The position numbers and the translations under genes were made by a program. The notes under the pieces were generated by a model that was not told the DNA's origin, searched no databases, and saw nothing but the letters and a program-made list of their open reading frames with translations. This document shows positions 22,885 through 34,864 of a DNA stretch of 64,000 bases, piece after piece. Position 1 is the stretch's first letter. The number at the start of each line of letters is the position of its first letter. The stretch covers positions 1-64,000 of the forward strand of contig NW_004451410.1 in assembly GCF_000321225.1 (NCBI RefSeq), read 5' to 3'. The stretch is from Odobenus rosmarus divergens. Lineage: Eukaryota; Chordata; Mammalia; Carnivora; Odobenidae.

Positions 22885-24480
22885 TAGAGTAACATCATCA
22901 GAAATATGGAAACCCCAAGCCCCAGGGGAATCCCACCTGCTGTCAGACTCCATGGAGGCTCAGGGGAATCACTGTGGGCAGGGTGGCTGAATGGAAAGGG
23001 CCAGCATATTAGTGCAGGAACTGGCCACTGCAGGAAAAGCACTGGCTGCTCTCCCTGCCTATTCTTTTCCCTCTTAGGAAGCAAAGGCCTTAAGATGCTG
23101 AGGGAGGAGGAGCAAATCTCAGGGCTCCAAGATTAGCCACAGGAGGGAATAAAGCCTCACTAACTTCCTAAGCTGCTTTTCTATCAAGAAAAGAGAGAAA
23201 GCCTCTTGACTACAGATCACAAGTGGTCTGGCTGTTGGAAGAACACTTTTCTCTACACCTGGGGAGAGGCAGGAAAGGATCTTGAACAATTATGGCTGGC
23301 GTATGGGAAGAAAACAAAATCGAATCTTCCACTTGCAAGAAGCTTAGAAAGATTCTGGTGCCCAGAACTCCACACCAATTCAGTAGGAGTAGGAACTGCC
23401 CTGAACAAGACCCCTCAGAGGTAGCACAAGGGGAGGAGCAGCTGGGGTGCTGAGGAAGCCAGCCACTGAGACGCTGGAGCCTCCTTACCTGAAGCTGGAT
23501 CCCACAACAGAGACTCCCCAGAAGTCCTGACAAGGAAGGTGGGTAGGAACACAGAGGAAAGAAACCCCTTGGTAGTGCAGACGTGCAGAAAATGCTAACA
23601 GCTGTGGGGAGAACAGCAACACTTAGAAAAACTGTCAGGGCCACAACCTACGAGCTTAGCACAGCCCAGCAGCAGTCCCCCATTAGGTGAACCTGAAGAT
23701 GCCAATGCACTGAGAACAACCACACAAGTATAGACCCCAAGACTAGCCCAGATCCTGACCACCTTCCATGCTGCTAGCCTTGAAGATGAAGAGGCATGCT
23801 CTTTCTGGGCATTTCTGTTTCCCTTAGTCACTGATGTTCTCTACGTGACATTCAATATTGTCAAAATTCATGAGACATACCAAAAAAAAGCAAGGAAAAA
23901 CAACTCATTGTCAAAACAAAACAGTAGACCAACCCAGCTGTGGGAGTGACCTAGATGTTGAAACTCTCAGACTGGCCAGTAGGAGTATTGTTAGTATATA
24001 AAATAATCTAGTGGAACAGATGGACAACATACAGGAACAGATGAAGAATTTCGGTGGAAAAGTAGAAATTACAAGAAAATGTGGAACAAAATGCTAGAGA
24101 TGAAGAATTTTCTTGATAGTGTCATCAGTAAACTTGACCCAGCTGAGGAAAGAATCAGTAAACTTACAACTAAATCAAGAAAAATAACCAAAACAAGACC
24201 CAAAGAGGAAAACAAAAACAAAAACAAAAAAGCACAACAAAGGCCAGAGAAACCAAGAATGTTGCAACGATATCAAAAGGTCTAACATACATATACATTT
24301 AAGTTCCAGAAGAAGAAGAGCAAGAGAATGTGCAGGAAACATATCGAAAAGGTAATGGCACAGAAATTTCAAATATAAAGAAAAATGTCAAGCCACAAAT
24401 CCAAAGTAGCTCAGAGACCTGCTCCATCAGGATAAACCCTACACAAATAAATAAGTAAAAACTAAGAACCATAGGTAAGA
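22885..24480 (+). mobile_element. Ancient L1 (L1M-type) 5' UTR and ORF1-like region
   Basis: The stretch 23850-24480 follows old L1 5'/ORF1 order: TGAAACTCTCAGACTGGCCA, GAAAGAATCAGTAAACTTAC, AAAAGGTCTAACATACATAT, AGTTCCAGAAGAAGAAGAGC, GTAATGGCACAGAAATTTCA, ATGTCAAGCCACAAATCCAA. The G+C-richer part upstream (about 22.9-23.85 kb) fits an L1 5' UTR by position and composition, with less certainty. Frames are broken. Open frames here, including a 144-codon one at 23210-23644 on the minus strand, are chance. Confidence 0.6.
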
Positions 24481-24699
24481 AATGATAAAGAAAAAAATAT
24501 TCTGGTTCTATTTCTCAGGAGAACCCTGATAATACAACACTTAAATTAGGAACAATTCAAGTCTCAAAGCATACTTTCTGGAATGATCAGAAAGTATCAA
24601 ATACACACTATGGCCCTGGGGTATGTATGCATTTGGTTTGTGAATCTGTGTTTAGGAGGAGGTCTTGATCTCAATTTGCGAGCTGCAGAACATCATGGT

Positions 24700-24920
24700 G
24701 GATAGCCAGGCTCTGCAGACAGATTTATGCATTTAAATCGCAGCTCCAACATGTCACCTGTGTGACCCTGAGCAAGCTACCTGATTTACCTGTACCTCTT
24801 TCTCTTTTATAAAATGGGATAACACAAGAACTCATCTCATATGGTTGTTACATTAAATGAGTTAAAATATCAAGTCCTTTGAATAGTGCCTAGCACATAG
24901 AAAACACTAAAACTTGTTAA
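24700..24920 (+). mobile_element. MIR SINE, nearly complete
   Basis: A good copy: AGCCAGGCTCTGCAGACAGA, AATCGCAGCTCCAACATGTC, TGTGTGACCCTGAGCAAGC, TTATAAAATGGGATAACACA, GGTTGTTACATTAAATGAGT, AATAGTGCCTAGCACATAGA. This covers head, conserved core and LINE-like tail. Confidence 0.85.
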
Positions 24921-24924
24921 CTAG

Positions 24925-26750
24925 ATGATATGATCATTTATTATGATATTTGTTTAGTAAGGACTGTTGAATTACCTTATTCTCTATTCAAATACATTTA
25001 CCTAAGATAGCATACATCTGGGGATGATTATATAATGTTTGATCAACACTGTCTAGTAAGTTTTAAAAAAAAGTGATGCTTTAGTTTATAGCAGCTTCTA
25101 ATTTGGGAAAAGAATACACATCTAGAAATTAAACCCGCTAAGAGTATTTGTACCTTCCTGCAGATGGTTTACTCATCCATAATGCCATTCAGGCATCATG
25201 AACATGGCTCTAACCCTCCCTTCTGACTTTTAAGCTTTGCTTTGTTTGTTTGTTTGTTCACTTCAGAAGTAATTACTTTCAATAATTACTCTGATTTTAT
25301 TTCATCTGACCAAAGTCTTTCAGGACCATTTTAAAGTTGTGTACAATTCCAACTTCACAGTGCTTTATAGTGTGCTGAGAAATATACTTCATCCTAAGAA
25401 ATTACCATGTTCTTTAAAGGTGCACATTTGTAATTAAAAATATACAATGTGAAGAGATTCTCCTAAGAATAATTCTACAGTGACTATAAAGTAAGGAGTG
25501 ATGCACTAGAAAAGGCACTTGGCACCTTCAAAACCTGACCTTTAGACCTGGACCTCATATATCTACCTACCTGTCCTTATAGGAGTACATTTGCTTTATT
25601 CTCACATTCTGATATATATGATGCCCATACTAATATTTGCAAATTAATATTTTTAAAAGTCTTGTAATGAGCTAATGCCCATAAGGGCATTCAATGACTT
25701 ATAAACCATAATTCAAAGATAACATCTTATTTTGAATCACTCTATAAAACAATCATTTATTTTTAATGTGGTTTAGGCTATTGTGACAACAGAAAATGCC
25801 AGACTGCAAAGCCCTCTTTAAGCAAAGTGTTAGTTTTAGAGTTTCACAGAATTTCAAGTTTAGACATTATTTCATTAAAGTAGAAGGGCCAGTTCTGAAG
25901 TTCTTACTTTGTCTTCATAGAGAAAACTGATGGGTTTAGCCCCAATTGTAATACGAAAAGTCCTAAATTCATTTGTTTTTACCAGTAAGTGGTACTTTCA
26001 TTTAGACAAGTTTCAGAAGTAGTTTGCATTCGCCAGTCTTGCTGCTGGATACATCCTCTGGTTTAGATCCCCGTGCCATCATTTGGTCTGTGGTGGATAA
26101 TAGATAGGGAGAGAGATCGATTACAAAGTTGTAATTCAGTCTGTACATCATGCTGATGTTTATGATGTTATCAGTACCTTGAGATTAAATTACAGCTTGC
26201 CATTCATCTTCCTACTCTTTGCCCATTTGTTTTCCTAATATACAAGAAAAAAACTCAAAGGTTTGTAAGCACGTGCCAAAACAAAAAGAAAGAAATACAT
26301 TCTAAGGTTTCTGACATGATGTAGTGTTGTTATGGGTAATTAAACCACTTTTTCTTTAAGGAAACAAACTGATAAATTAGTGGAACATACACATAAAAAC
26401 ACCAGAGCAGTCATTAGAGTGATTTACTCCCATTAAATTTTTAAGCTCTATTAGAACAATACTAAGACAAACACCAGTAATAACTTCTAACAACTCACTG
26501 TAGCTTTCTGTGCACAGAAGTAAAACTGGTGGAAATGAATGCTTTGGAGTTTCTGCAAATGTGTGGCTCCACGTTTGCACCCTGAGCATCTAGAACCCTG
26601 GAGGCACCATAAACCTCGCCTTGGTCCCTCAGCGCTCATTTGCATACGAGGCCAAGAACAGTTGAGGAAATTGTACAAGATTATCTTAAGTCTTTTAGTC
26701 ATTCTGTTACTGTGTGCAGAGACTAACCTGGCTGGTGTCAATAGTCGTTG
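24925..26750. other. Unassigned, mostly unique sequence
   Basis: Nothing recognised except a short (TTTG)n at about 25237-25259. Confidence 0.45.
25237..25259. repeat. (TTTG)n short tandem repeat
   Basis: CTTTGTTTGTTTGTTTGTTC, about five units. Confidence 0.8.
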
Positions 26751-26754
26751 GCAG

Positions 26755-26910
26755 AAGAGCATTCCTCAAAATGTAATGTGCCTACGAATTGTCAGAGGTC
26801 CTAGTTGAACATAGACCCCACTTCCAGGGAGGGGCTCGGGACTCTGAATATTTGACAAGCATATTAGCAAGTGATTCCAGAGTGCCGAGGTCTGAGAAAC
26901 TTGACTCTGG
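26755..26910 (-). mobile_element. MER5/MER58-type hAT-Charlie non-autonomous element
   Basis: CCTCAAAATGTAATGTGCCT, ACCCCACTTCCAGGGAGGGG, GAATATTTGACAAGC, AAGTGATTCCAGAGTGCCG and TCTGAGAAACTTGACTCTGG follow the hAT-Charlie MITE pattern in reverse. The exact family is uncertain. Confidence 0.5.
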
Positions 26911-26914
26911 AAGT

Positions 26915-28138
26915 GGAGCGCTTAATCTGGGTATCACGCAGGAAGGGTTGAGTTCCTTTTGAAACCTCTCCCCATTAGTAACTGAAAAATTATGACAGAG
27001 GGTGATGAAAACGTACCTGTCTTCCGAATCTAGGTATTGTTTTTGAAGTGCTTAAAAGTGTTTCTAAAGATGAAAAATTGATTCTCTTTTGTTGAATCAA
27101 ATTTAAATAACCGACTTATTTTCCACACTCTTGGAAATGGGTCTGCATGTTCACTTTTGACATGACAGCTACTTTAATATCTGTCTTCATACGAATTTCT
27201 TTTTATCCTTTTAAATTAAAAAAAAGGAATCATCTTTTTATCTTCATATTTACATTGTATCCTTATATTTACTATTAATAGAGTCTGGCTACATTTAAAA
27301 ATCTTTGTCCCTTGGTAGTTTTCTATCAGGGTAGTTTATTACATTGATTTCTAAGTGAAATCTCTCAAAAGTATTATATTCGATGCTGACGATGTTCACA
27401 TTTCTGTGTTTAAATTCTATGGGTGAGCCTAAAAAGATATATAAAAATATGTACCTGGCCTTGCCTCAATTATCTAGAAATGAGAGAAAGACAGGGTAGG
27501 CTCTAGAAGGTTCTCAAAGACCACATACAAGAACAAGAGACAGAAAAATAGTACTTAACAGTGAGCCGTGGTGAGCCATGAGACAGAGTGACAAATGGAG
27601 ATTCCGATCTTTGATTTTGACTCAATAAAGTAGGGAATGTAGAGGAACTGTCTTGGGGTGGAGGGTTGAATGTGTGGAGAAGGGAAATTAAGTTCTGTTA
27701 CATTTCCAATGTGGGCAGTAGCATTGAAAATGTAGTCCTCTGAATACAGGTTAAGATGAAGTGGCCATCAGAATGTTGTTAGTAGTTGAAACAGTGAAAA
27801 TGAGCACAATTTCCCTTATCTAGAAGTAAAAGAGAGTGAGAGAACAGGACCAGGGATATGTTCCCAAGCAAGAGGGAACGTTATTCGAATCTCCATGACC
27901 CAAAGAAATAAATTGCAAAAACACAAGAGTCTATGACCAGTAGACTTAAAATGTAGCAAAAGAGATTCATACGCTACTCACCAGCACACGCATCCCTCAA
28001 ACAAAATGTCCTGCTCCTCTAAGAAAGGAGTCACAAAATTTTCATTAAGCAAAATATGGACTGTAAACTAGAACAACATTAAAGAAATGCATGGGAGTTC
28101 TCTCTCCTAATAGGTTTATGAAACAGTCATTACCAATA
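26915..28138. other. Unassigned, mostly unique sequence
   Basis: No gene, RNA or repeat is recognised. Confidence 0.45.
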
Positions 28139-28157
28139 AAGAGCTACATAACATCTT

Positions 28158-28352
28158 TTTAAAAAAGATTTATTTATTTACAGTAGAGAGAGAGAGCAGG
28201 GGGAGGGGCAGAGGGAGAGGGAGAGAGAACACTCAAGCAGACTCCGCTGAGTGTGGAGCCCGATGGGGGCTCCATCACAGGACCCTGAGATCGTGACTTG
28301 AGCCAAAATCAAGAGTCACTCACTTAACCAACTGAGCCCACCCAGGTGCCCC
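28158..28352 (-). mobile_element. Carnivore tRNA-Lys-derived SINE, older variant
   Basis: Inverted copy: AAAAAAGATTTATTTATTTA, GCAGGGGGAGGGGCAGAGGG, CACTCAAGCAGACTCCGC, GAGCCCACCCAGGTGCCCC. The 19-bp target site duplication AAGAGCTACATAACATCTT (28139-28157) / AAGAGCTAACTAACATCTT (28353-28371) differs at two positions. Confidence 0.95.
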
Positions 28353-28371
28353 AAGAGCTAACTAACATCTT

Positions 28372-28908
28372 AAGAAATCCGTAGGTTGACGTCTTCCAAG
28401 TAGGACTGCTTTTGTTACTTGCATCAGAATATAGCCGAAGCTAAAGGACATTAAAAAAGGAGGGTATTACAAGAATAAGAAGCATTTCACTGAACCCTAG
28501 GGCAGAAATGCTGCTGGGATTCAGGAAGAAGCAAGAAGCAAAGATTCTCAGTTCCTCATCTCAGCTCCACTCTGTCCCTTGACCCACTTACACTGGCTTC
28601 CATCATTTATCTAGCTTCGGTAGGAAAGATGGTTCCATAGGGAGCCCTCCTGAATTTACATATCGTAAGTCCAAAGTCCTGAAGAGATGGTGCCCCAGTT
28701 GTAAATATCTAGGGAAGTATCTCTAACTGGCCCAGCACTGATCCAATCTGGCCACTGATCTCTGGCATAGAACCAATCTATGGAGATAGAGATACCACTA
28801 TTGTAGTAATATACCTCTGAGACCATGTAAATGAAAGACAGAAAAGTTCTGAGAAAATCAGAATGTTGGGGAAACAAATAGTTATCAGAAAACCCCATTT
28901 CCCTCCTA

Positions 28909-28953
<45 letters not shown>

Positions 28954-30355
28954 TATCCCAAATACATCAAAGTGCTTCCATATAATTCTTATCCAAACAT
29001 ACTCTTAAGCTTCAAAGAGAGGTAATTTAAAAGCATATTCGATGAGTTTGTCTGGTGAGAATATAAATTCAAAATCTCCAGGTATATATCCATTGAGGTG
29101 AGATTCCTTATGTTTTTATACTCTATAGAATAAATGATAGCCTTAACCACCTCAAACATACATGGTAAATAATGGTAGGAGGAAAATAGTATAAATGTAA
29201 TAACATTTCCAATATAAAGAAAGGGGGGAAAGGAAAGCACCATATATTGTTTTCCAGCTCATAACAGACTGGATTCTGCGCTAGACAAAACAAGCTAATC
29301 TCATATACATCCACTTATTGACTAACTACCTTGATGTGTCGGTCATCCAATCCAAATACTCCAGGTGGTGAACTTTAGAAAGATTTTTCATGTTCACTTA
29401 CATTCAGAGTGACCGCTAGGAGACGCAGTATGAGCACACCTCTGTCCTTAGAGCCATACAGAGTCCATTTCTTTTGGGAGGCACCACTTGGCACCAGGGC
29501 TTACAGTAGGGTCTAAAAAATTAGGGGACCCTATTTCAGAGCCTCAAAGATTTTCTGAAAAAACAACTCCCTAGTTGGGCTGTTGGTTAAGAGCATCTCT
29601 GAGGACTCTATGTCTTGTAATGAGAGAAATCTTATTAAAACATTGTTAGAGAAGAGTCTCAGCTATGGGGCTGGTTTCCTAGCAAAGGCTTCCTTTCTTC
29701 TTGCTTTCTACTTGAAAATCTTTGTCTCCAGAAATGGATGGAAACCATGTTAGACACGGTCAGGTTTCCTAGCACGAGGAGTACAGTGACAGCTGTGGTG
29801 TAGACGCAACGGCCTCAAGACTTCTCTAGTTGCTGCTGGTAACGTTTGTTCCATGTTTTAGACTCTTATATTGTTTTAAGAATGGTGGCTTCCAGAAAAT
29901 CTATATGGTACATATAAACAAGAGGCGGGTTCGTACATGACCAAATTGCACAAGGACTCTCACGTTCGGGTGAAATTCCCTGAACTGACTGACAATTTAT
30001 TGGGCATCTTGGCTTGGATTTTGTCTCCCATTAATAATACCTTACTAAGTGATATAAGATGTAGCCAACACACTGATATTTTTATATTTTGCTCTTTAGT
30101 TGACTATGGCTTCAGTTTGAGTGGCTATGTAATCTGTCTAAAGAGAATAGGAAGAGATTAACGAACCTCTTCACCACATACTAAGGCCCTTCACCCTCCC
30201 ATCTTAGGTTGGTGAGATTTTTTTCTCACAACCTACCCCATCTTGAATTAATCAGAATCACATTTGTTAAGGTGCTAATCTTTCAACCAAAAGCAGGATA
30301 GTTCTGTGTTTTAAGGACGGATGATAATGCCAGAAGATATGTGGGCACTCCAGCT
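28372..30355. other. Unassigned, mostly unique sequence
   Basis: Nothing recognised except the CA microsatellite. The open frame at 28656-28949 on the minus strand begins in that microsatellite and is not considered coding. Confidence 0.45.
28913..28951. repeat. (CA)n microsatellite
   Basis: A pure CA run of about 19 units, likely length-polymorphic. Confidence 0.97.
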
Positions 30356-30359
30356 CACC

Positions 30360-30515
30360 TTTTATTCTTGGGCAGATAATTTAACCTATCTGTTCTCAGT
30401 CACCTCCTGGGTAAACTCTGGATAACAATAATATTTGCTTGTACTATTGTCATGAGGATTAATTTAGTTAGTGCACAAAGAGTCCCTACCACATGGTAAT
30501 CAGTATAAGGTTTTA
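30360..30515 (+). mobile_element. MIR SINE fragment
   Basis: TTGGGCAGATAATTTAACCT, TCTGTTCTCAGTCACC, AACTCTGGATAACAATAATA, GTCATGAGGATTAATTTAGT match the MIR core and tail in order. Confidence 0.7.
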
Positions 30516-30788
30516 GCTAGTATAATTTTTAGCCTCTACGCCCTGACCATGGTTCTGTACAGTGGTGCCATAAAGAATTATCTCACCTCTTTCACATGAC
30601 CTCCCTTCGTATTTGGGGACCGCTCTCATGTACTCCCTTGAGTCTTTTCTTCTGCAAGCACAGTGCCCATGGTCTTCTAACTGATCCTCAGATGGCATGG
30701 TCCCAAGACCTACCATCCCAGTTAGCCTCTCACTGCTCATGTCTACACTTCGTAAATTGACTTTGAATGTGATGTGAAAATTACAGAG

Positions 30789-30826
30789 CTGCACAAAGTC
30801 ATTAGCTCTGCACAAAGTCATTAGCT
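30789..30826. repeat. Perfect 19-bp tandem duplication
   Basis: CTGCACAAAGTCATTAGCT occurs twice head to tail (30789-30807 and 30808-30826) without a mismatch, pointing to a recent duplication. Confidence 0.95.
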
Positions 30827-30944
30827 CCCTACTTCATCTTAAAATATCATCGCAGAACTATGTATTTCACAAATCAAAGTGGAAACACCCTAGAGAGTTA
30901 GTTGAGGAAATGGAGACTAGCGGCAAGGGCAGAGAGAAGTGGGT

Positions 30945-31060
30945 CCAAACTCAGCCTCTAAATTCAGAGACTGAGTTGACCAGGGGTATGACCTTGGGCA
31001 ATTCGCTCATGGAGAAAATGAGAGGATGATAAACACCACCGTTATTTCAAACACGTGAAT
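30945..31060 (+). mobile_element. MIR SINE fragment
   Basis: AAACTCAGCCTCTAAATTCA, GGGTATGACCTTGGGCAATT and GAGAAAATGAGAGGATGATA resemble the MIR middle part. Diverged. Confidence 0.45.
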
Positions 31061-31104
31061 AGGGAAAATACCAACCTTCCCTCACAATTGCTGAAAAGCT
31101 TCAA

Positions 31105-31365
31105 GGTAGCCTATCTGTCTTATTTAAAATAAACTCCTCATCCCCAGTCAGTCTCTACAAAACACTCTATTTTCTCAATAATATTCATCATGATATGATT
31201 TTACTGAATTCACTTATGTATCTTTTTAAATGATTACTCCTCCGCCCCACTGGAGATTGTTTTTCCCCTCAGGGACAAGGACTCCGTTTATCTTTGTCAC
31301 CACTAGCTTTTGAATACCTGATACATAGTAGATGCCCAATAAATGTGTGTTGACTAAATGAGTGT
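31105..31365 (+). mobile_element. L2 LINE 3' end
   Basis: CCCACTGGAGATTGTTTTTC, AGGGACAAGGACTCCGTTTA, ATACATAGTAGATGCCCAAT, AAATGTGTGTTGACTAAATG match the L2 3' end (ACATAGTAGGCGCTCAATAAATATTTGTTGAATGA type). The upstream part is weaker. Confidence 0.75.
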
Positions 31366-31639
31366 TTGGCCCATGATAGTCATACAATAAATGCTCATTC
31401 TTTTTTGGACGAGGTTATGCAAGCACAGAAAGTATCTGTTAAAAAAATGTCTCGTAGGAATTAATCAAAAGTTTACAGAAAGTTGGACAGACCCTGCAAG
31501 GGTGTAAGATAGATATGCTTATGCACTTGGTAGTTAAGGTCTTGCAGAGGGTGATTTAGAATGTTAATTATTCCACAAACTCTGTTCTTTATTTCCCTCT
31601 CTGAGGGAATGAGTCCTGATGTTTAGCTGAACACAGGAT

Positions 31640-32215
31640 TTCAAAATAAACCCTTTATTTTCTAGCTCCCTTTGCAGCTCTATGTATGAGTCAACGTAAT
31701 GCTGTTCTGACTGATTGGATGTAATGAGAAAAGTGATGCGTAGGGACGCCTGGGTGGCTCAGTCAGTTGAGCGTCCAACTCTTGATTTCAGCTCAGGTCA
31801 TGATCTCAGGGTCCTGGGATCCAGCCCCAGAATGGCTCCGTGCCTAGGAGGGAGTCTGCTTGAGGATTCTCCCTCTCCCTCTGCCCCTCCCCTCACTCGC
31901 CTCTCTCACGCTCTCTTTCTAAAATAAGTAAATAAATAAATCTTTAGAAAAGTGATGTGTAGGAATTCTTGGAAATGTGGCCTTGTCAGTAGCCTTTTCT
32001 TTCCATAAAAACCAGAATGGAGGAGTATGATGAGCCATCCTGAGTCAGGTGTTTAAGCGCAACTCTCTAGGAGAGAACAGCCTAGAGATTGCTGACTCCT
32101 GACAACTTCGTAGATCTGAGCCGCCACACCAGCTTTTGAGAAATAACCATCTTTCTTTCTCTTCAAAGTAATTATTTGTGGTCTCCATCATAGGCAGACA
32201 ACTTTATACCCTGAA
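31640..32215 (+). mobile_element. Ancient dispersed repeat (family not assigned), split by a SINE
   Basis: TTCTAGCTCCCTTTGCAGCT, then after the SINE the stretch GATCTGAGCCGCCACACCAG, resembles a medium-age mammalian dispersed repeat. I cannot name the family. Alternatively it may be unique sequence. Confidence 0.3.
31744..31945 (+). mobile_element. Carnivore tRNA-Lys-derived SINE, older variant
   Basis: Forward copy: GGACGCCTGGGTGGCTCAGT, GCGTCCAACTCTTGATTTCA, CAGGTCATGATCTCAGGGTC, tail AAATAAATAAATCTTT. The 17-bp target site duplication AGAAAAGTGATGCGTAG (31727-31743) / AGAAAAGTGATGTGTAG (31946-31962) has one difference, a CpG decay. Confidence 0.95.
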
Positions 32216-32400
32216 TATAAATGCACACCATCAGTGCTTTAAATATAGATCTTTGCCCTTGTGATTTCAGCTCCTAAAACCAGGGTTGATGATAAATTGT
32301 TGGTCAACCTTATATGACTACATTCTCTTTTCATTACATATATCCCAATTACCTTCTGCAAAGACAGGGATTAGAAGCTTTTTTTCTTAAGAGTAGAGAT

Positions 32401-32847
32401 ATAATGGGTTGAATAATGTTCCCCAAAATTCATGTTCACTCAGAACCTCAGAATGTAACATTATTTGGAAATAGTTATTTAACTAATAAGTGTAATTAGT
32501 TAAAGATCTCAAGATGAAATCATCCTAGATTTAGGATAGGTACTAAATCCAATGACTAATGTCCTTATTAGAGAAAGGAGGAGACTTACCCGCATAGACA
32601 CATGAGAAGGGTCATGGGAAGTCAGAGGCAAAGATGGGAAGTATGCTTCTGCCACAAGCCAAGGAGCCACCAGAAGCTGGAGGAAGCAAGGGGGCCCTCT
32701 CCCTTAGATCCTTAGGAGGAAGTGTGGCCGCGCCACCACCTTGATGGTGGACTTCTGGCTTCCAGGACTGTGAAAGAATGAATATATATTGTTTTAAGCC
32801 ACCAAATTTGGGATAATTTGTTATGATATGCCCAGGAAACTAATATA
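32401..32847 (+). mobile_element. MLT1-type MaLR solo LTR (older subfamily)
   Basis: CAAAATTCATGTTCACTCAG, AACCTCAGAATGTAACATTA, TTTGGAAATAGTTATTTAAC, CTAATGTCCTTATTAGAGAA, TGGCTTCCAGGACTGTGAAA, TTGTTTTAAGCCACCAAATT follow the MLT1C/D-like order. Confidence 0.75.
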
Positions 32848-32849
32848 GA

Positions 32850-34265
32850 AATTAAATTAGATTTTCTCTTCAGCCCTAGACTTCTGGTTTGTCAGTGGGC
32901 TCCAGCAAAAAAATGAATGGCACACTCAAAGGGTTTAACTGAAAGAAGTTAGGATTAGGAGAATCGATAAGGGTCCGTAATGCACTAGCAGCACAGAAAC
33001 CATGTCACCCCTAGGACTGAAGACATAGGGAGAATGTGCATTTCTGGAGCAACTGTCAGGGAGATAATGTAGCAGTCAGCCTCTGAGGCACAGAGCAGAA
33101 TAGTAAGGGGCACAGAATGGATCTGGGCATGGGTGCAAATAGACAATAATAAGCAGAGGTTCTACGACTTGATTTGGCAGGATATGCAGCCACTCAAAAG
33201 GATAAACTAGATAGATATTCTCCCCCAAGGGAGAATATATTTAGTCATCTTTGCAAACACAGGTTTTACCACGAAGCTTGGCAAACAAGAGGCATCATGA
33301 ATCTACTTACACAGATGACCAAACTCTAGTTGTAACACTATTTATGCCAATTATAATTACTTAAAGTCAGAATATATGTCATCTCAAATTTTCTATACTG
33401 AACAGTAGGTTATCAGGCACACGGTATATGAAATGTGACTGCCAAGTAAATAGATTTATTATATAGTGAGGAATACTTGATAGTCCCAGTGTGTACACTA
33501 GGTAAAAGTGTTTGAATTCATGGCTGAATGAATAGAGATTTCTCAGAGTTGTGTTACAGACTCCAGGTATTAGGAAGATACCAAATCCAGCATACCCCTG
33601 GCCAATCTGATCTTCTGGAAGAATGCTCTTTATTTTCTTATAAGAAGTGTTTTCAAAGCACAGAGAGATATTATACATGCACAATTTTCAGAGACTCAGA
33701 CTTTGAATTTTTCAACAAAATATAATGAAATGGGCACAAGCCCTGCCAAAGGTGAAATCTCTTATCATGCAATGCCTTTCACCTGAGAAATAATTTAGCT
33801 CTATTTTCAAGCAACCTCTCCTTCCAGATGATCAGTGAAGCGATATGTGCTCTGTAGGCTTAAATGGGGAGAATATTAATAGAATGTATCATACATCGAA
33901 TTTGAGTGGAAAATAACAGTGAAGAGAAATTTAGGGGGAAATGAATTAGAAACTTGGTAAAATATTGGAAGGAGCAAAGAGGGCAGCATATTCACTCATT
34001 TCACCAGACTGATAAAAAACAAAAAACATCTGATGGATTCAGAGCAGCCTCCTTTGGCCCTTTCGCTCTAGAGAATGGGAAAATAATGGCAACATTTAAA
34101 AGTAGCAGCTTCCCCTTCCTCTCCCCGGGGGGGGGGGGTTCATCATTGTGAGCCCAGGACAATTAGAGCAGAACATTTAAAAAAAACCCTATAGTTCAAT
34201 AGTTTACTGAGAAGCTCTGTGGTTTGTGAGAGAATACTGAATTTGAGGAGGCCTCTCACTATTTC
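32850..34265. other. Unassigned sequence
   Basis: No gene or repeat recognised. There is a short poly(G) run at about 34129-34138. Confidence 0.4.
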
Positions 34266-34267
34266 CT

Positions 34268-34400
34268 ATGATCAGGTGATTCATTGAGTTAGCAAACATT
34301 TATTGGGTACCTACTTGGAGGCTAAGCACTGTGAGAAGTGGAGAATAAAACTGAATGCACAGTTCCTTCTCTGAAGGATCTCTAGCTGTGAGTGAAAAGG
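34268..34400 (-). mobile_element. L2 LINE 3' end, inverted
   Basis: AGCAAACATTTATTGGGTAC, CTACTTGGAGGCTAAGCACT, TGAGAAGTGGAGAATAAAAC match the reverse of the L2 3' end. Confidence 0.7.
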
Positions 34401-34678
34401 ATAAGTAGAACATTTACTAGATGCAGTTTACATCTCATTAATCACATCTTCAGGGTGATATATAAATAGACTGGCCTACCTCGGCTCCGGAAAACCTGGG
34501 TGTGTTTCCAAAAAGAGGTGACACTACCGGTGGATGCATAGATTTGCGGAGGTTGAGCAAATTGATGCGGGAAGGAGGATACATCTGGTGAGAAAATTAG
34601 CATGAACAAAGACAAGGAAGTAGGAAGGAGCATGGCGCCTCAACCGGCACCTCCAAGGCAGCTCCAATAGGTATGTTT

Positions 34679-34850
34679 GGCTGTGGCGAGGGGCGTGGCT
34701 GTGGGCAAGAGCAGGGCTCGGTGAGGGGCGTGGCTGTGGCGAGGGGCGTGGCTGTGGGCAAGAGCAGGGCTCGGTGAGGGGCGTGGCTGTGGCGAGGGGC
34801 GTGGCTGTGGGCAAGAGCTTGGCTTGTGGGGGGCGTGGCTTAGTGAGCCG
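34679..34850. repeat. CpG-rich minisatellite, 53-bp unit, about 3 copies
   Basis: GGCTGTGGCGAGGGGCGTGG starts units at 34679, 34732 and 34785, an exact 53-bp spacing. The first two units are essentially identical and the third diverges at its end (GCTTGGCTTGTGGGGGGCGT). Each unit holds two GAGGGGCGTGGCTGTGG blocks and about four CpGs in otherwise CpG-poor DNA. The proline-rich frames on the minus strand through it are a by-product of the repeat. Confidence 0.95.
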
Positions 34851-34864
34851 GTGAGGCTGTTAAG

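Noticed and set aside
23210..23644. 144-codon minus-strand open frame
   Set aside because: It lies antisense in the G+C-richer region upstream of old L1 ORF1-like sequence. No recognisable domain, and neighbouring frames are equally open.
28656..28949. 97-codon frame starting MCVCVCV
   Set aside because: The start is within the CA microsatellite and the rest has no features of a protein.
28913..28951. Possible CRISPR-like or short-period array
   Set aside because: It is a plain CA dinucleotide repeat. There are no repeat-spacer units here or anywhere in the window.
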